The notes beneath the pieces were generated by a model. It had not been told where the DNA came from and made no database searches. It saw nothing but the letters and a program-made list of their open reading frames with translations. Positions 43,027-51,661 of a DNA stretch of 64,000 nt are shown in pieces (position 1 is the first letter of the stretch; each line of letters begins with the position of its first letter). Location of the stretch: assembly GCA_963703125.1 (NCBI GenBank), contig OY969790.1:310001-374000 (forward strand), read 5' to 3'. The translations under genes were made by a program, and so were the position numbers. This DNA comes from MFD04716-140 sp963703125 (GTDB lineage: Bacteria; Bacteroidota; Bacteroidia; Flavobacteriales; Flavobacteriaceae).

Positions 43027-44202
43027 CTAATAGTTACGCCACTTTTTGGTAACCTCAAAAACGTGTTCCAATATTCGGGCCTCAACATCATTGAACTCCA
43101 CTCCCCGCCTGGCCATCATAACCTTGGCCGCTTCAAATGCCTTTGACGTACTGTAGGTAGTAAAACCAGAGGCTCCCCCCCAGCTAAAACTGGGTACAAA
43201 ATTTCTTGGAAAGCCCGGTACGTAAATATTGCAATTGACCCCGATTACCGTACCGGTATTGAACATTGTGTTTATGGCACTTTTACTGTGGTCCCCCATC
43301 ATAAGTCCGCAGAACTGCAATCCGGTCTGCTCAAAGGTTTCCGTGGCGTAGTTCCAAAGTCGCACCTTGGCATAATTGTTCTTGAGGTTGGAATTGTTGC
43401 TATCGGCACCAATGTTACACCACTCACCTAGTACTGCGTTTCCCAAATAACCTTCGTGTCCTTTACTAGAATAACCAAAAATTACGGAATTGCTTATCTC
43501 CCCACAGACTTTGCCGTAGGGCCCGATGGTCGTTGGACCATAAATTTTGGCTCCCATTTTCACCACCGCTTTTTCACACAGTGCAAATGCGCCCCTAATT
43601 AGATTTCCTTCCCAAATTTCCGAATTCTTGCCAAGATAAATGGGACCTTCAGTGGCATTTAAAATACTATGCTCTACAATTGCACCCTCCTCAAGAAATA
43701 TGTTCTCAGGTTTTATGAGTGTATTTGTTTTTGATATAGGGGCACTTTTCCTGTCCTTGGTTATAAAATCAAAGTCTGCCTGAAGTGCCTCGCCATTTTT
43801 TGAAAAAATATCCCAGGTATTCTTCACTCTTAAAAGAGTTTCATTAAACTCGGTTTTCCTGTAATCTGAAATATCAACCTCGGTATCCGGGTTCTTTGAA
43901 TGATAAGCTATAAGCTCATCTCCACTGAAAATCGCCTCATTATGATGTAAACACTTTATGGCCTGAACTATACCTGCATTGGGTAAAAATGATGCATTTA
44001 TGAGAACGTTTTCCTCTTTTTTTACCAAGGGAAATTTCTCTGAAAGGTAGTCCTCCGTTTTTGAGGATGTGCTTTCACCCAAATGCTTTTCCCATTTTTC
44101 CCGAATGGTCATAATCCCTATGCGTATGTCGGCAACAGGTCTTGTAAAGGTAAAAGGCAAAAGAGCATTCCTTACATTACCATCAAAAAGTATATAGTTC
44201 AT
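43027..44202 (-). CDS. GlmU-like sugar nucleotidyltransferase family protein
   Basis: A 391-residue protein typical of Bacteroidota. The N-terminus, MNYILFDGNVRNALLPFTFTRP, replaces the usual GxGTRM pyrophosphorylase loop. The C-terminal half is a left-handed beta-helix (hexapeptide repeats such as IYLGKNSEIWEG, VVKMGAKIYGPTTIGPYG, NTMFNTGTVIGVNCNIY). The fold suggests sugar-1-phosphate nucleotidyl or acetyl transfer, as in GlmU, but the divergent N-terminus makes activity uncertain. It has no operon partner. Confidence 0.85.
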   Translation of the reverse strand: MNYILFDGNVRNALLPFTFTRPVADIRIGIMTIREKWEKHLGESTSSKTEDYLSEKFPLVKKEENVLINASFLPNAGIVQAIKCLHHNEAIFSGDELIAYHSKNPDTEVDISDYRKTEFNETLLRVKNTWDIFSKNGEALQADFDFITKDRKSAPISKTNTLIKPENIFLEEGAIVEHSILNATEGPIYLGKNSEIWEGNLIRGAFALCEKAVVKMGAKIYGPTTIGPYGKVCGEISNSVIFGYSSKGHEGYLGNAVLGEWCNIGADSNNSNLKNNYAKVRLWNYATETFEQTGLQFCGLMMGDHSKSAINTMFNTGTVIGVNCNIYVPGFPRNFVPSFSWGGASGFTTYSTSKAFEAAKVMMARRGVEFNDVEARILEHVFEVTKKWRNY

Positions 44203-44321
44203 CGGTTGACTAATTTGTACACAAAAATAACGAATGTTGTTCCCAAGTATTGAGTACGCATAAATAATTACTTTACGCTATTTGTTCAACTACCTTTAGA
44301 TGGATATGGTTTAAATACTTC

Positions 44322-44352
44322 AAAAAAAAAGCCTCCGATAGTTCGGAGGCCT
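44322..44352 (-). terminator. Terminator of rpmE2
   Basis: A perfect 8-bp stem GCCTCCGA/TCGGAGGC with a 4-nt loop is followed on the minus strand by nine T residues, 20 bp after the L31 stop. Confidence 0.88.
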
Positions 44353-44372
44353 TTTAAGTATAGTAAATAATG

Positions 44373-44648
44373 TTACTCCTTATCTTCTGATGGAGCGGCT
44401 TTCTTAAATTTTTCATATTTATTCTTGAACTTATCAATACGACCGGCAGTATCCAAGAATTTAGCTTTACCAGTGTAAAATGGATGTGAAGTTCTAGAAA
44501 TTTCCAATTTCACCAATGGGTATTCAACACCATCCACTTCCAAAGTTTCCTTTGTATCGGCTGTAGACTTCGTTAAAAACACCTCCTCGTTGGACATGTC
44601 TTTAAATGCTACCAATCTATAATTCTCCGGGTGTATATCTTTTCTCAT
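44373..44648 (-). CDS. rpmE2: 50S ribosomal protein L31, type B
   Basis: A 91-residue L31 starting MRKDIHPENYRLVAFKDMSN and containing EISRTSHPFYTGKAKFLDTAGRIDKFKNKY. It lacks the CxxC zinc ligands, which marks it as type B. The C-terminal extension (FKKAAPSEDKE) is acidic. It is a single-gene unit with its own consensus promoter and terminator. Confidence 0.96.
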   Translation of the reverse strand: MRKDIHPENYRLVAFKDMSNEEVFLTKSTADTKETLEVDGVEYPLVKLEISRTSHPFYTGKAKFLDTAGRIDKFKNKYEKFKKAAPSEDKE

Positions 44649-44683
44649 TGCTCTAAGGTGTTTTTCTACTGAAATTCAGGGTG

Positions 44684-44713
44684 CAAATTTAGATATTTTT
44701 CCGTAATGCACAA
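44684..44713 (-). promoter_or_regulatory. Promoter of rpmE2
   Basis: Minus-strand TTG (44711-44713), 19 nt and TAAATTTG (44684-44691). The 15 bases TAAATTTGCACCCTG are identical to those at the rpmB promoter. Confidence 0.7.
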
Positions 44714-44834
44714 TTTAATTCTTAAAAAAAGAAAAAAGTCCGTGAGCCTTCAAGGAAAAAAAATGTATTTTTATTTGTAACAAAAATAATCTTAGTTCAA
44801 CTTATTTAAAAAACAACCAAAAAATCTTTTTAAA

Positions 44835-45356
44835 ATGGAAGAAAACCAACCAAAAATCGGAAAATTTTCATGGACCTTCGGGCTTATTCTGGGTCTCGCC
44901 AGTGTAGCATTCTCATTTATCCTTTATACAATGGAGATGCATTACGAGCAAGGTTGGTCAGTTCGTATTATTGGAATGTTAATGATCATTGCAGCCATCG
45001 TCATGGCCGTAATACAATTCAAAAAAGCCAATTCAGGATTTCTAAAACTATCCGATGCATTGAAACTAGGAGCGGGAATAGGCCTTGTCGGTGGTATTTT
45101 ATCCCTTGCCTTTTATGCCTTACTTACCAATGTCATTGAACCGGATTTCATGGATAAGGCAATGGAAATTGCAAAGGTTAAGACCTTTGAGGAAAACCCT
45201 AAAATTACCGAGGAGCAATGGCAGCAAGGTGTTGAAATGCAGAAAAAATTCGCATGGTTGGCCTATCCCATCGGAATTTTGTTCAATGTCATTATTGGAC
45301 TGATTATTGGGTTGGTGGCTGGATTGATCATGAAAAAACAAAATCCATCCGATTAA
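44835..45356 (+). CDS. DUF4199 membrane protein
   Basis: A 173-residue protein with four predicted membrane spans (about 13-32, 43-60, 76-97 and 143-165) and a charged loop (MDKAMEIAKVKTFEENPKITEEQ) between the third and fourth. It matches DUF4199, which is of unknown function and often sits next to a GT2 glycosyltransferase in Bacteroidota, as here. The GT2 start is 42 bp downstream; a -7 element TACTTTTG at 45368-45375 could give that gene a second promoter. Confidence 0.85.
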   Translation: MEENQPKIGKFSWTFGLILGLASVAFSFILYTMEMHYEQGWSVRIIGMLMIIAAIVMAVIQFKKANSGFLKLSDALKLGAGIGLVGGILSLAFYALLTNVIEPDFMDKAMEIAKVKTFEENPKITEEQWQQGVEMQKKFAWLAYPIGILFNVIIGLIIGLVAGLIMKKQNPSD

Positions 45357-45398
45357 AGTCAAAATTGTACTTTTGAAAAGATTTTCCAGAAGTACTAA

Positions 45399-46373
45399 AT
45401 GAACCTATCAATAATTATTCCCTTACTCAACGAAGAAGAGTCACTTAAAGAACTTCATGATTGGATTGTGTCCGTGATGCGATCCAATCATTTTTCTTAT
45501 GAAATACTGTTTATAGACGATGGGAGCACAGACGCTTCCTGGAAGAAAATATCGGAGCTTTCAAAAAACGATCCCAATGTAAAGGGTATACGTTTTCAGC
45601 GTAATTTTGGAAAATCACAAGCTTTGCATGCCGGTTTCAGGGCTGCAATGGGTGATGTAGTGATAACAATGGATGCCGATCTACAGGATAACCCTGAAGA
45701 AATTCCCGGTCTTTTCCAAATGATAAAAGAAGAAGGGTATGATCTGGTTTCGGGCTGGAAGAAGAAAAGATATGATTCGGTACTATCTAAGAACATGCCT
45801 TCAAAACTATTTAATTGGGCAGCCCGAAGGACTTCTGGTGTCCATCTGAACGATTTTAACTGTGGTTTAAAAGCTTTTGATCAAAGAGTGATCAAGAATA
45901 TTGAGGTTTCGGGAGAAATGCACCGCTATATTCCCGTACTGGCTAAAAATGCCGGATTTGCAAAAATTGGCGAGAAAGTGGTGCAGCACCAAGCACGGAA
46001 ATACGGAAAAACAAAATTTGGAATGGATCGATTTATAAACGGATTTCTTGATTTGATAACCATATGGTTCGTTTCTAAATTTGGAAGAAGACCCATGCAC
46101 CTTTTTGGGGCCCTAGGAGTTCTTATGTTTTTTATCGGATTTAGTTTTGCCATATATCTAGGAATTGACAAACTTTTCATAAACCCGATGGGAAGGTTGA
46201 TAACCGAGCGACCACAGTTCTTTATATCACTAGCAGCCATGATTATTGGGACCCAATTGTTCCTAGCAGGTTTTTTGGGGGAAATTATCATTAGATCTAG
46301 GAAAAATGAAACTAGGTATACCATTTCGGAGGAATTGAATTTATCCCAATCGGAAAAACAATATTCTGCGTAA
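45399..46373 (+). CDS. GT2 glycosyltransferase, DPM1/GtrB-like, membrane-anchored
   Basis: A 324-residue enzyme. The GT-A domain has IIPLLNEEESL, DDGSTDASW and the metal-binding DADLQDNPEEIP. Two membrane spans close the protein (about 232-253 and 268-292). This layout fits polyprenyl-phosphate glycosyltransferases that place a sugar on undecaprenyl phosphate at the inner membrane. It lies 27 bp upstream of the phospho-sugar mutase, which can supply the sugar-1-phosphate precursor; this link is inference. Confidence 0.9.
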   Translation: MNLSIIIPLLNEEESLKELHDWIVSVMRSNHFSYEILFIDDGSTDASWKKISELSKNDPNVKGIRFQRNFGKSQALHAGFRAAMGDVVITMDADLQDNPEEIPGLFQMIKEEGYDLVSGWKKKRYDSVLSKNMPSKLFNWAARRTSGVHLNDFNCGLKAFDQRVIKNIEVSGEMHRYIPVLAKNAGFAKIGEKVVQHQARKYGKTKFGMDRFINGFLDLITIWFVSKFGRRPMHLFGALGVLMFFIGFSFAIYLGIDKLFINPMGRLITERPQFFISLAAMIIGTQLFLAGFLGEIIIRSRKNETRYTISEELNLSQSEKQYSA

Positions 46374-46400
46374 TTTTATGCCCTTTACAAAACGTACGAT

Positions 46401-48110
46401 ATGGATTACATAGTAAAAACGGCTAAAACTTGGTTAACTGACTTTTTTGACCCATCAGTTAGAGCGGAAATCCAGAAGTTAATCGATGAGGACCCCGAGG
46501 AACTCAAAGACCGTTTCTATAAAAATATGGAATTCGGTACGGGCGGTATGCGTGGGATCATGGGCGTTGGCACAAACCGAATCAATAAATACACCTTGGG
46601 CAAGAGTACCCAAGGATTGAGCAACTATCTCAAAAAGATATATTCTGGTAAGGAAATAAAGGTAGTCATCGCCTATGATTGCAGACATCATAGCGATACA
46701 CTTGCCAGAACGGTTGCCGAGGTCTTTTCTGCCAATGGAATAAAAGTATTTCTCTTTTCCGAGCTTCGAACAACTCCGGAACTATCTTTTGCAGTACGGT
46801 ATCTAAATTGCCATGCCGGAATTGTTTTAACAGCTTCGCACAATCCACCTGAATATAACGGTTATAAGGTTTATTGGACTGATGGGGGGCAAATTGTACC
46901 TCCGCAGGACGGTGAAATAATTGCCGAAATAAATGCACTTTCAATTGAAGATGTAAAGTTCAAAGCCAATGATAATTTAATTGAGCTTATTGATGAAGAG
47001 GTGGATGAGGCATTCATCAAAGCGTCGGTTGAAAACGGAAATTTCAATTCATTAAGGAAAGATGATTTCAATATAGTGTTCACATCGTTACATGGCACTT
47101 CAATAACGGCAATCCCTGAGGTTTTGAAGCGTGCCGGTTACAAAAATGTGACCATTATAGAAGAACAGGCAAAACCGGATGGAAATTTTCCCACAGTCGT
47201 TTCCCCCAATCCCGAAGAAGCAGAAGCCCTTTCAATCGCTATTAAAAAAGCCGAAAATATAGGGGCCGATATGGTCATAGGCACCGACCCCGATAGTGAC
47301 CGTCTCGGTATTGCCGTGCGAAATCTCAAAGGAGATATGGAAATTTTGAATGGGAATCAAACAATGATTCTTATGACCAAATTCCTTTTGGAAAAGCGAA
47401 AACAAAAAGGAATGTCCGGCAATGAATTTATCGCATCCACTATTGTCTCCACGCCAATGATGGATGCATTGGCCGAAGTATATAACGTGGAGTGCAAAAC
47501 TGCGCTTACCGGTTTCAAATGGATTGCCAAAATGATCGAAGACTTTCCAAGGCAGCACTTCGTTGGTGGCGGTGAAGAAAGCTTTGGATTTATGGTAGGC
47601 GATTTTGTAAGGGATAAGGACGCGGTAACCGCTACATTATTGGCCTGCGAAATCGGTGCCAACGCAAAGGCAAATGGGAGTTCTTTTTATAAGGACCTAA
47701 TCGATTGCTATGTCGATTATGGGTTTTATAAGGAAAAATTAATCTCTTTGACTAAAAAGGGAATGACCGGAGCGGAGGAAATCAAGCAGATGATGATTGA
47801 TTATAAGGAAAACCCCGTTACGATTATTGACGGATCCAAGGTGGTCAAAGTAGATGACTACAACACTTCAACCTCCAAAAACTTAGTGACAGGTGAGGTG
47901 TCCACAATTAATTTGCCAAAATCGAATGTATTGATATATACTACCGAAGATGGTACACGAATGGCGGCAAGACCAAGTGGAACCGAGCCTAAAATAAAAT
48001 TTTATTTCAGTGTAAACGCGAAATTGGACAAGGCGGGGAACTTCGAGAAGGTCAATCAGCAATTGGATGACAAGATTGAGCGTATCCTTAGCGAGTTGAA
48101 ATTGAATTGA
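46401..48110 (+). CDS. Phospho-sugar mutase (phosphoglucomutase/phosphomannomutase)
   Basis: A 569-residue alpha-D-phosphohexomutase. The phosphoserine loop is TASHNPPEYNGYK with Ser146, the metal loop is GTDPDSDRLGIA, the sugar-binding loop is GGGEESFGF and the phosphate loop is RPSGTEPKIKF. The length and N-terminal MEFGTGGMRGIMG match the PGM/PMM group related to human PGM2. It interconverts hexose 1- and 6-phosphates. Its stop overlaps the ABC transporter ATG by one base (TGATG). Confidence 0.94.
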   Translation: MDYIVKTAKTWLTDFFDPSVRAEIQKLIDEDPEELKDRFYKNMEFGTGGMRGIMGVGTNRINKYTLGKSTQGLSNYLKKIYSGKEIKVVIAYDCRHHSDTLARTVAEVFSANGIKVFLFSELRTTPELSFAVRYLNCHAGIVLTASHNPPEYNGYKVYWTDGGQIVPPQDGEIIAEINALSIEDVKFKANDNLIELIDEEVDEAFIKASVENGNFNSLRKDDFNIVFTSLHGTSITAIPEVLKRAGYKNVTIIEEQAKPDGNFPTVVSPNPEEAEALSIAIKKAENIGADMVIGTDPDSDRLGIAVRNLKGDMEILNGNQTMILMTKFLLEKRKQKGMSGNEFIASTIVSTPMMDALAEVYNVECKTALTGFKWIAKMIEDFPRQHFVGGGEESFGFMVGDFVRDKDAVTATLLACEIGANAKANGSSFYKDLIDCYVDYGFYKEKLISLTKKGMTGAEEIKQMMIDYKENPVTIIDGSKVVKVDDYNTSTSKNLVTGEVSTINLPKSNVLIYTTEDGTRMAARPSGTEPKIKFYFSVNAKLDKAGNFEKVNQQLDDKIERILSELKLN

Positions 48111-49936
48111 TGGAGTATTTCAAAAAAATCCTTCGCTTTGCGAAACCTTATAGTAAGTATGGCTATCTAAATATCTTCTTTAATATTCTATATGCGCTAT
48201 TCAGTGCGCTTTCTTTTGCGGCCTTGATCCCGATGTTGGATGTGCTGTTCGATCAAACTGAAAAAGTTACATCTAAACCCGTTTATGATGGCATTGCCAA
48301 TGCAAAGGACTACTTTCAAAATTACATCAATTACCAAGTAACGGATTACTCCGGTGACAATAAAATGAAGGGGTTGATTTTGATAATTGCCTTAGTACTT
48401 GTCCTCTTTTTACTTAAAAACTTGTTTAACTATTTGGCCATGTATTTTATTACCTTTCTTCGGAATGGGGTTCTGAAGGATATCCGTAATAAAATGTACC
48501 AGAAAATAGTTGAACTGCCCATCTCATTTTATTCCGAGAAAAGAAAAGGTGATGTTATTGCCCGAATTACATCCGATGTACTTGAAATACAACATTCATT
48601 TCTTTCCATATTGGAGTTGATCGTTAGAGAGCCATTGACGATTCTTTTTACAATTATCATCATGTTCGGTATTAGTTGGAAATTGACATTGTTCGTTTTT
48701 ATATTTATCCCCGTATCCGGAATGATTATTTCGAGGATTGGAAAATCATTAAAAAAGAATTCTGATAAAGTTCAAAAGGAACAAGGTGAGTTTCTATCAA
48801 TTGTAGAAGAAACCTTAGGGGGTTTAAGGGTCATAAAGGCATTTAATGCCGAATCAAGGTTTTATAAGTCTTTTAAAAATTCGACAAGTCGATTTTTTAT
48901 CTTTTCAAACCATTTACTTAATCGGCAAAATTTAGCCTCTCCGATGGGCGAATTTTTGGGAATTATGACCATTGTGGTCCTTTTGTGGTTTGGTGGTAAA
49001 ATGGTTTTGGTCGATAAAACCCTGGATGCTTCATCGTTCATCGCCTACATAGCATTGGCCTATAATATTCTTACTCCCGCCAAATCAATTAGTAAGGCTT
49101 TTTATAGTGTAAAAAAGGGCGATTCTGCGGCAGAACGGGTATTGGAAATCTTGGAGACAGAAAACCCAATCAGCGAAAGACAAAACGCCATTGAAAAATA
49201 TGATTTCACTACTGGTATTGAACTAAGAAATATTTCATTCAAATATGAGGATGAAATTGTGCTTAAAAATTTCAATCTTAAAGTCCCCAAAGGGCACACA
49301 GTCGCATTGGTGGGGCAATCAGGGAGTGGAAAAAGCACCATTGCCAATTTAGTTACGCGCTTTTATGATGTAACCGAGGGTAGTGTCGAAATTGATGGTA
49401 TCAATATCAAGGATCTCTCAAAAAAATCGTTGCGCGGTCTTATGGGTTTGGTAACCCAGGACTCCATTTTGTTCAATGAGACCGTTAAAAACAACGTAGG
49501 CCTAGGCAAGGAAAATGCTACCGATGAAGAAATCATGGAGGCATCAAAAATTGCCAATGCACATGAATTTATCCTGGATCTCCCAGAAGGGTACGATACC
49601 AATATCGGGGATAGCGGCAACAAATTAAGTGGAGGACAAAAACAGCGACTCTCCATCGCACGGGCCGTGCTCAAGAATCCACCCATCATGATATTGGATG
49701 AGGCCACATCTGCCCTGGATACGGAAAGTGAGCGATTGGTACAAGACGCTTTGGAAAAAATGATGCGCAACAGAACTTCCATCGTAATCGCCCACAGATT
49801 ATCCACCATTCAAAAAGCAGATACCATTGTGGTACTTCAGAAAGGGGAAATCGTTGAACAAGGCTCCCATGAAGACTTAATGGCAGAAAATGGTACCTAT
49901 AAGAAGTTGGTCGAGATGCAGTCCCTGACCAGTTAA
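48110..49936 (+). CDS. ABC exporter, MsbA-like fused permease and ATPase
   Basis: A 608-residue half-transporter. Six membrane spans occupy residues 1-330. The ATPase domain has GQSGSGKST (about 402), the signature LSGGQKQR (about 507), Walker B IMILDEATSALD and the H-loop IAHRLS. I use the ATG that overlaps the mutase stop, since the next upstream codon is TTG. The MsbA-like arrangement suggests lipid or lipid-linked glycan export, matching the upstream GT2 and mutase genes, but drugs or peptides are possible substrates. Confidence 0.93.
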   Translation: MEYFKKILRFAKPYSKYGYLNIFFNILYALFSALSFAALIPMLDVLFDQTEKVTSKPVYDGIANAKDYFQNYINYQVTDYSGDNKMKGLILIIALVLVLFLLKNLFNYLAMYFITFLRNGVLKDIRNKMYQKIVELPISFYSEKRKGDVIARITSDVLEIQHSFLSILELIVREPLTILFTIIIMFGISWKLTLFVFIFIPVSGMIISRIGKSLKKNSDKVQKEQGEFLSIVEETLGGLRVIKAFNAESRFYKSFKNSTSRFFIFSNHLLNRQNLASPMGEFLGIMTIVVLLWFGGKMVLVDKTLDASSFIAYIALAYNILTPAKSISKAFYSVKKGDSAAERVLEILETENPISERQNAIEKYDFTTGIELRNISFKYEDEIVLKNFNLKVPKGHTVALVGQSGSGKSTIANLVTRFYDVTEGSVEIDGINIKDLSKKSLRGLMGLVTQDSILFNETVKNNVGLGKENATDEEIMEASKIANAHEFILDLPEGYDTNIGDSGNKLSGGQKQRLSIARAVLKNPPIMILDEATSALDTESERLVQDALEKMMRNRTSIVIAHRLSTIQKADTIVVLQKGEIVEQGSHEDLMAENGTYKKLVEMQSLTS

Positions 49937-50051
49937 AATGCCTTAGGCTTGCTGCATTGCCTAATTTCCGTGATTTACCGTAATAATTCAACGCACCTGT
50001 TGCTCTTGGCTAGAGGAACGTTAAACCTTTTCCTATCTTTAGAGTCCAAAT

Positions 50052-50615
50052 GTGGAATTTAAGTCTAGACCATTGATTGCAGAGGAAACCTTAGTACTTC
50101 AGCTACGGAAACCAGAAACAAGGCACAAAGCTTTTGAGGTACTTGTGAATACCTACAAAGAGCGCCTTTATTGGCATATTCGTAGAATTGTCATAAACCA
50201 TGATGATGCCGATGATGTACTTCAGAACACTTTTGTCAAGATTTTTCGAAATCTGGAAGCATTCAAGGGAGATAGCAAATTGTATTCCTGGATGTATCGC
50301 ATTGCGACCAACGAAGCCCTTTCACTGTTAAAGTCCAATTCCAATAAATTGGGAATTACAGATGAAGAGTTAAATAGCAGACTGACAAACAACCTACAGG
50401 CAGATGTTTTTTTTGACGGGGACGAAATTCAATTAAAGTTACAAAAAGCCATAGCCGCGCTACCTGAAAAACAGAAATTGGTATTTAATATGAAGTATTT
50501 CCAAGAATTAAAATATGAAGAGATTTCTGAAATTTTGGAAACTTCTGTGGGCGGACTAAAGGCTTCCTATCACTTGGCCACTAAAAAAATTGAGACCTAT
50601 TTATTAGCACATTAA
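50052..50615 (+). CDS. ECF-type RNA polymerase sigma factor
   Basis: A 187-residue sigma-70 family factor. Region 2 contains HDDADDVLQNTFVKIFRNLEAF and YSWMYRIATNEAL; region 4 has LPEKQKLVFNMKYFQELKYEEISEIL with a helix-turn-helix. The start is GTG: the in-frame upstream stop TAG at 50040 leaves no ATG, and the ATG at 50050 is in another frame and closes quickly. Two partner genes follow closely and probably control its activity. Confidence 0.93.
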   Translation: MEFKSRPLIAEETLVLQLRKPETRHKAFEVLVNTYKERLYWHIRRIVINHDDADDVLQNTFVKIFRNLEAFKGDSKLYSWMYRIATNEALSLLKSNSNKLGITDEELNSRLTNNLQADVFFDGDEIQLKLQKAIAALPEKQKLVFNMKYFQELKYEEISEILETSVGGLKASYHLATKKIETYLLAH

Positions 50616-50648
50616 ACCTTTTAAAGGTTTGACAGTCAAATATAAAGA

Positions 50649-51170
50649 ATGAACAAAAAAGAGAAATATAACCCTTTTAAAACACCGGAAGATTATTTCG
50701 AAGGATTTACCGACAAAGTGATGGGTAGATTAATCGAAGAAAAAATCCTAATACCAAAAACCGACAATCAAACGAACGGTTTTAAGGTACCCGAAGGCTA
50801 TTTTGAAAGCCTAAATGAAAAAATCCTAACTAAGGTCAACAACGAAACGAAAGTTGTAAAACTTCATCCTTATCGTACCTATTACATGGTTGCTGCATCT
50901 ATTGTGGCCATGTTGATCCTTGTTCTTGGCATTGATCGGGGCACTACCCATGAAATCTCATTTGATGGCTTGGCCAGTTCGGATATAGAAAAATATTTTG
51001 AAACAAATGATTTGGATTTAACGACCTTGGAAATTGCAGAAGTTTTTCCCATTGATGGGATGACTATTGGCGATATCTTGAACAATCAATTAAATGAGGA
51101 AAATGTTATTGATTACTTGAATAACAATATTGAACGGATAGATGAATTTAATTTGGAGACAGATGAATAA
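50649..51170 (+). CDS. Putative anti-sigma-like single-pass membrane protein
   Basis: A 173-residue protein with one membrane span at about 78-95 (YYMVAASIVAMLILVLGI). The cytoplasmic part has two repeats, FKTPEDYFEGFTDKVM and FKVPEGYFESLNEKIL, and the outer part is acidic with LNNQLNEENVIDYLNNN. Position, directly between an ECF sigma gene and a Spy-like gene, and topology suggest an anti-sigma or sensor role, but no canonical zinc-binding anti-sigma motif is present. Its 3' end overlaps the next gene by 8 bp. Confidence 0.7.
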   Translation: MNKKEKYNPFKTPEDYFEGFTDKVMGRLIEEKILIPKTDNQTNGFKVPEGYFESLNEKILTKVNNETKVVKLHPYRTYYMVAASIVAMLILVLGIDRGTTHEISFDGLASSDIEKYFETNDLDLTTLEIAEVFPIDGMTIGDILNNQLNEENVIDYLNNNIERIDEFNLETDE

Positions 51171-51624
51171 CCTTAAAAGAATACTCACCACCCTATTGAT
51201 GCTCGTAACAATTTTCATTTATGGGCAACACAAATCCGATGGAGATAAAATCAAAGCCTTAAAAGTGGCGTTCATTACGGAAAGGTTAGATTTAAACAGT
51301 AAGGAAGCACAGGCGTTCTGGCCGCTTTACAATAAATATGAAGAAGATCGGGAAAATCTAAGACGTAAAGATCGCAGTGAAATTCGCGGTAAAATCAAAG
51401 GTGTGGAAAATCTAACCGAAAAAGAAGCTAGCAATCTTTTGGAACAATATATAGATTTTGAGGAAGAAGAGGAAAGATTGGATACGGCTTTCTACAAAAA
51501 TGTGGCGAAAGTAATCTCGGCAAAAAAAGCACTTCTACTGCTGCGCTCAGAGGAAGATTTCAAACGCCAACTGATAAAAGAATACCGTCAAAAACGGAGT
51601 AACGGCGGTGGAGGTCATCCCTAA
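51163..51624 (+). CDS. Exported Spy/CpxP-like helical protein, candidate sensor of the sigma factor
   Basis: A 153-residue exported protein. I start at MNNLKRILTTLLML, which gives a clean signal peptide ending in IYGQ; the overlap with the upstream gene supports translational coupling. The mature part is highly charged and helical (LDLNSKEAQAFWPLYNKYEEDRENLRRKD, LLEQYIDFEEEEERLD, LLRSEEDFKRQLIKEYRQKR), similar to periplasmic Spy/CpxP-like proteins that sense misfolding or metal stress. It ends with a glycine-rich tail. A bidirectional terminator follows. Confidence 0.78.
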   Translation: MNNLKRILTTLLMLVTIFIYGQHKSDGDKIKALKVAFITERLDLNSKEAQAFWPLYNKYEEDRENLRRKDRSEIRGKIKGVENLTEKEASNLLEQYIDFEEEEERLDTAFYKNVAKVISAKKALLLLRSEEDFKRQLIKEYRQKRSNGGGGHP

Positions 51625-51632
51625 AAATAGTT

Positions 51633-51661
51633 AAAAAAGGAAGCTAAACACTTCCTTTTTT
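51633..51661. terminator. Bidirectional terminator between convergent genes
   Basis: AAAAAAGGAAG (51633-51643) and CTTCCTTTTTT (51651-51661) form a symmetric hairpin with A- and T-tracts. It can end the sigma operon on the plus strand; the minus-strand stop of the next gene lies within its edge. Confidence 0.8.
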
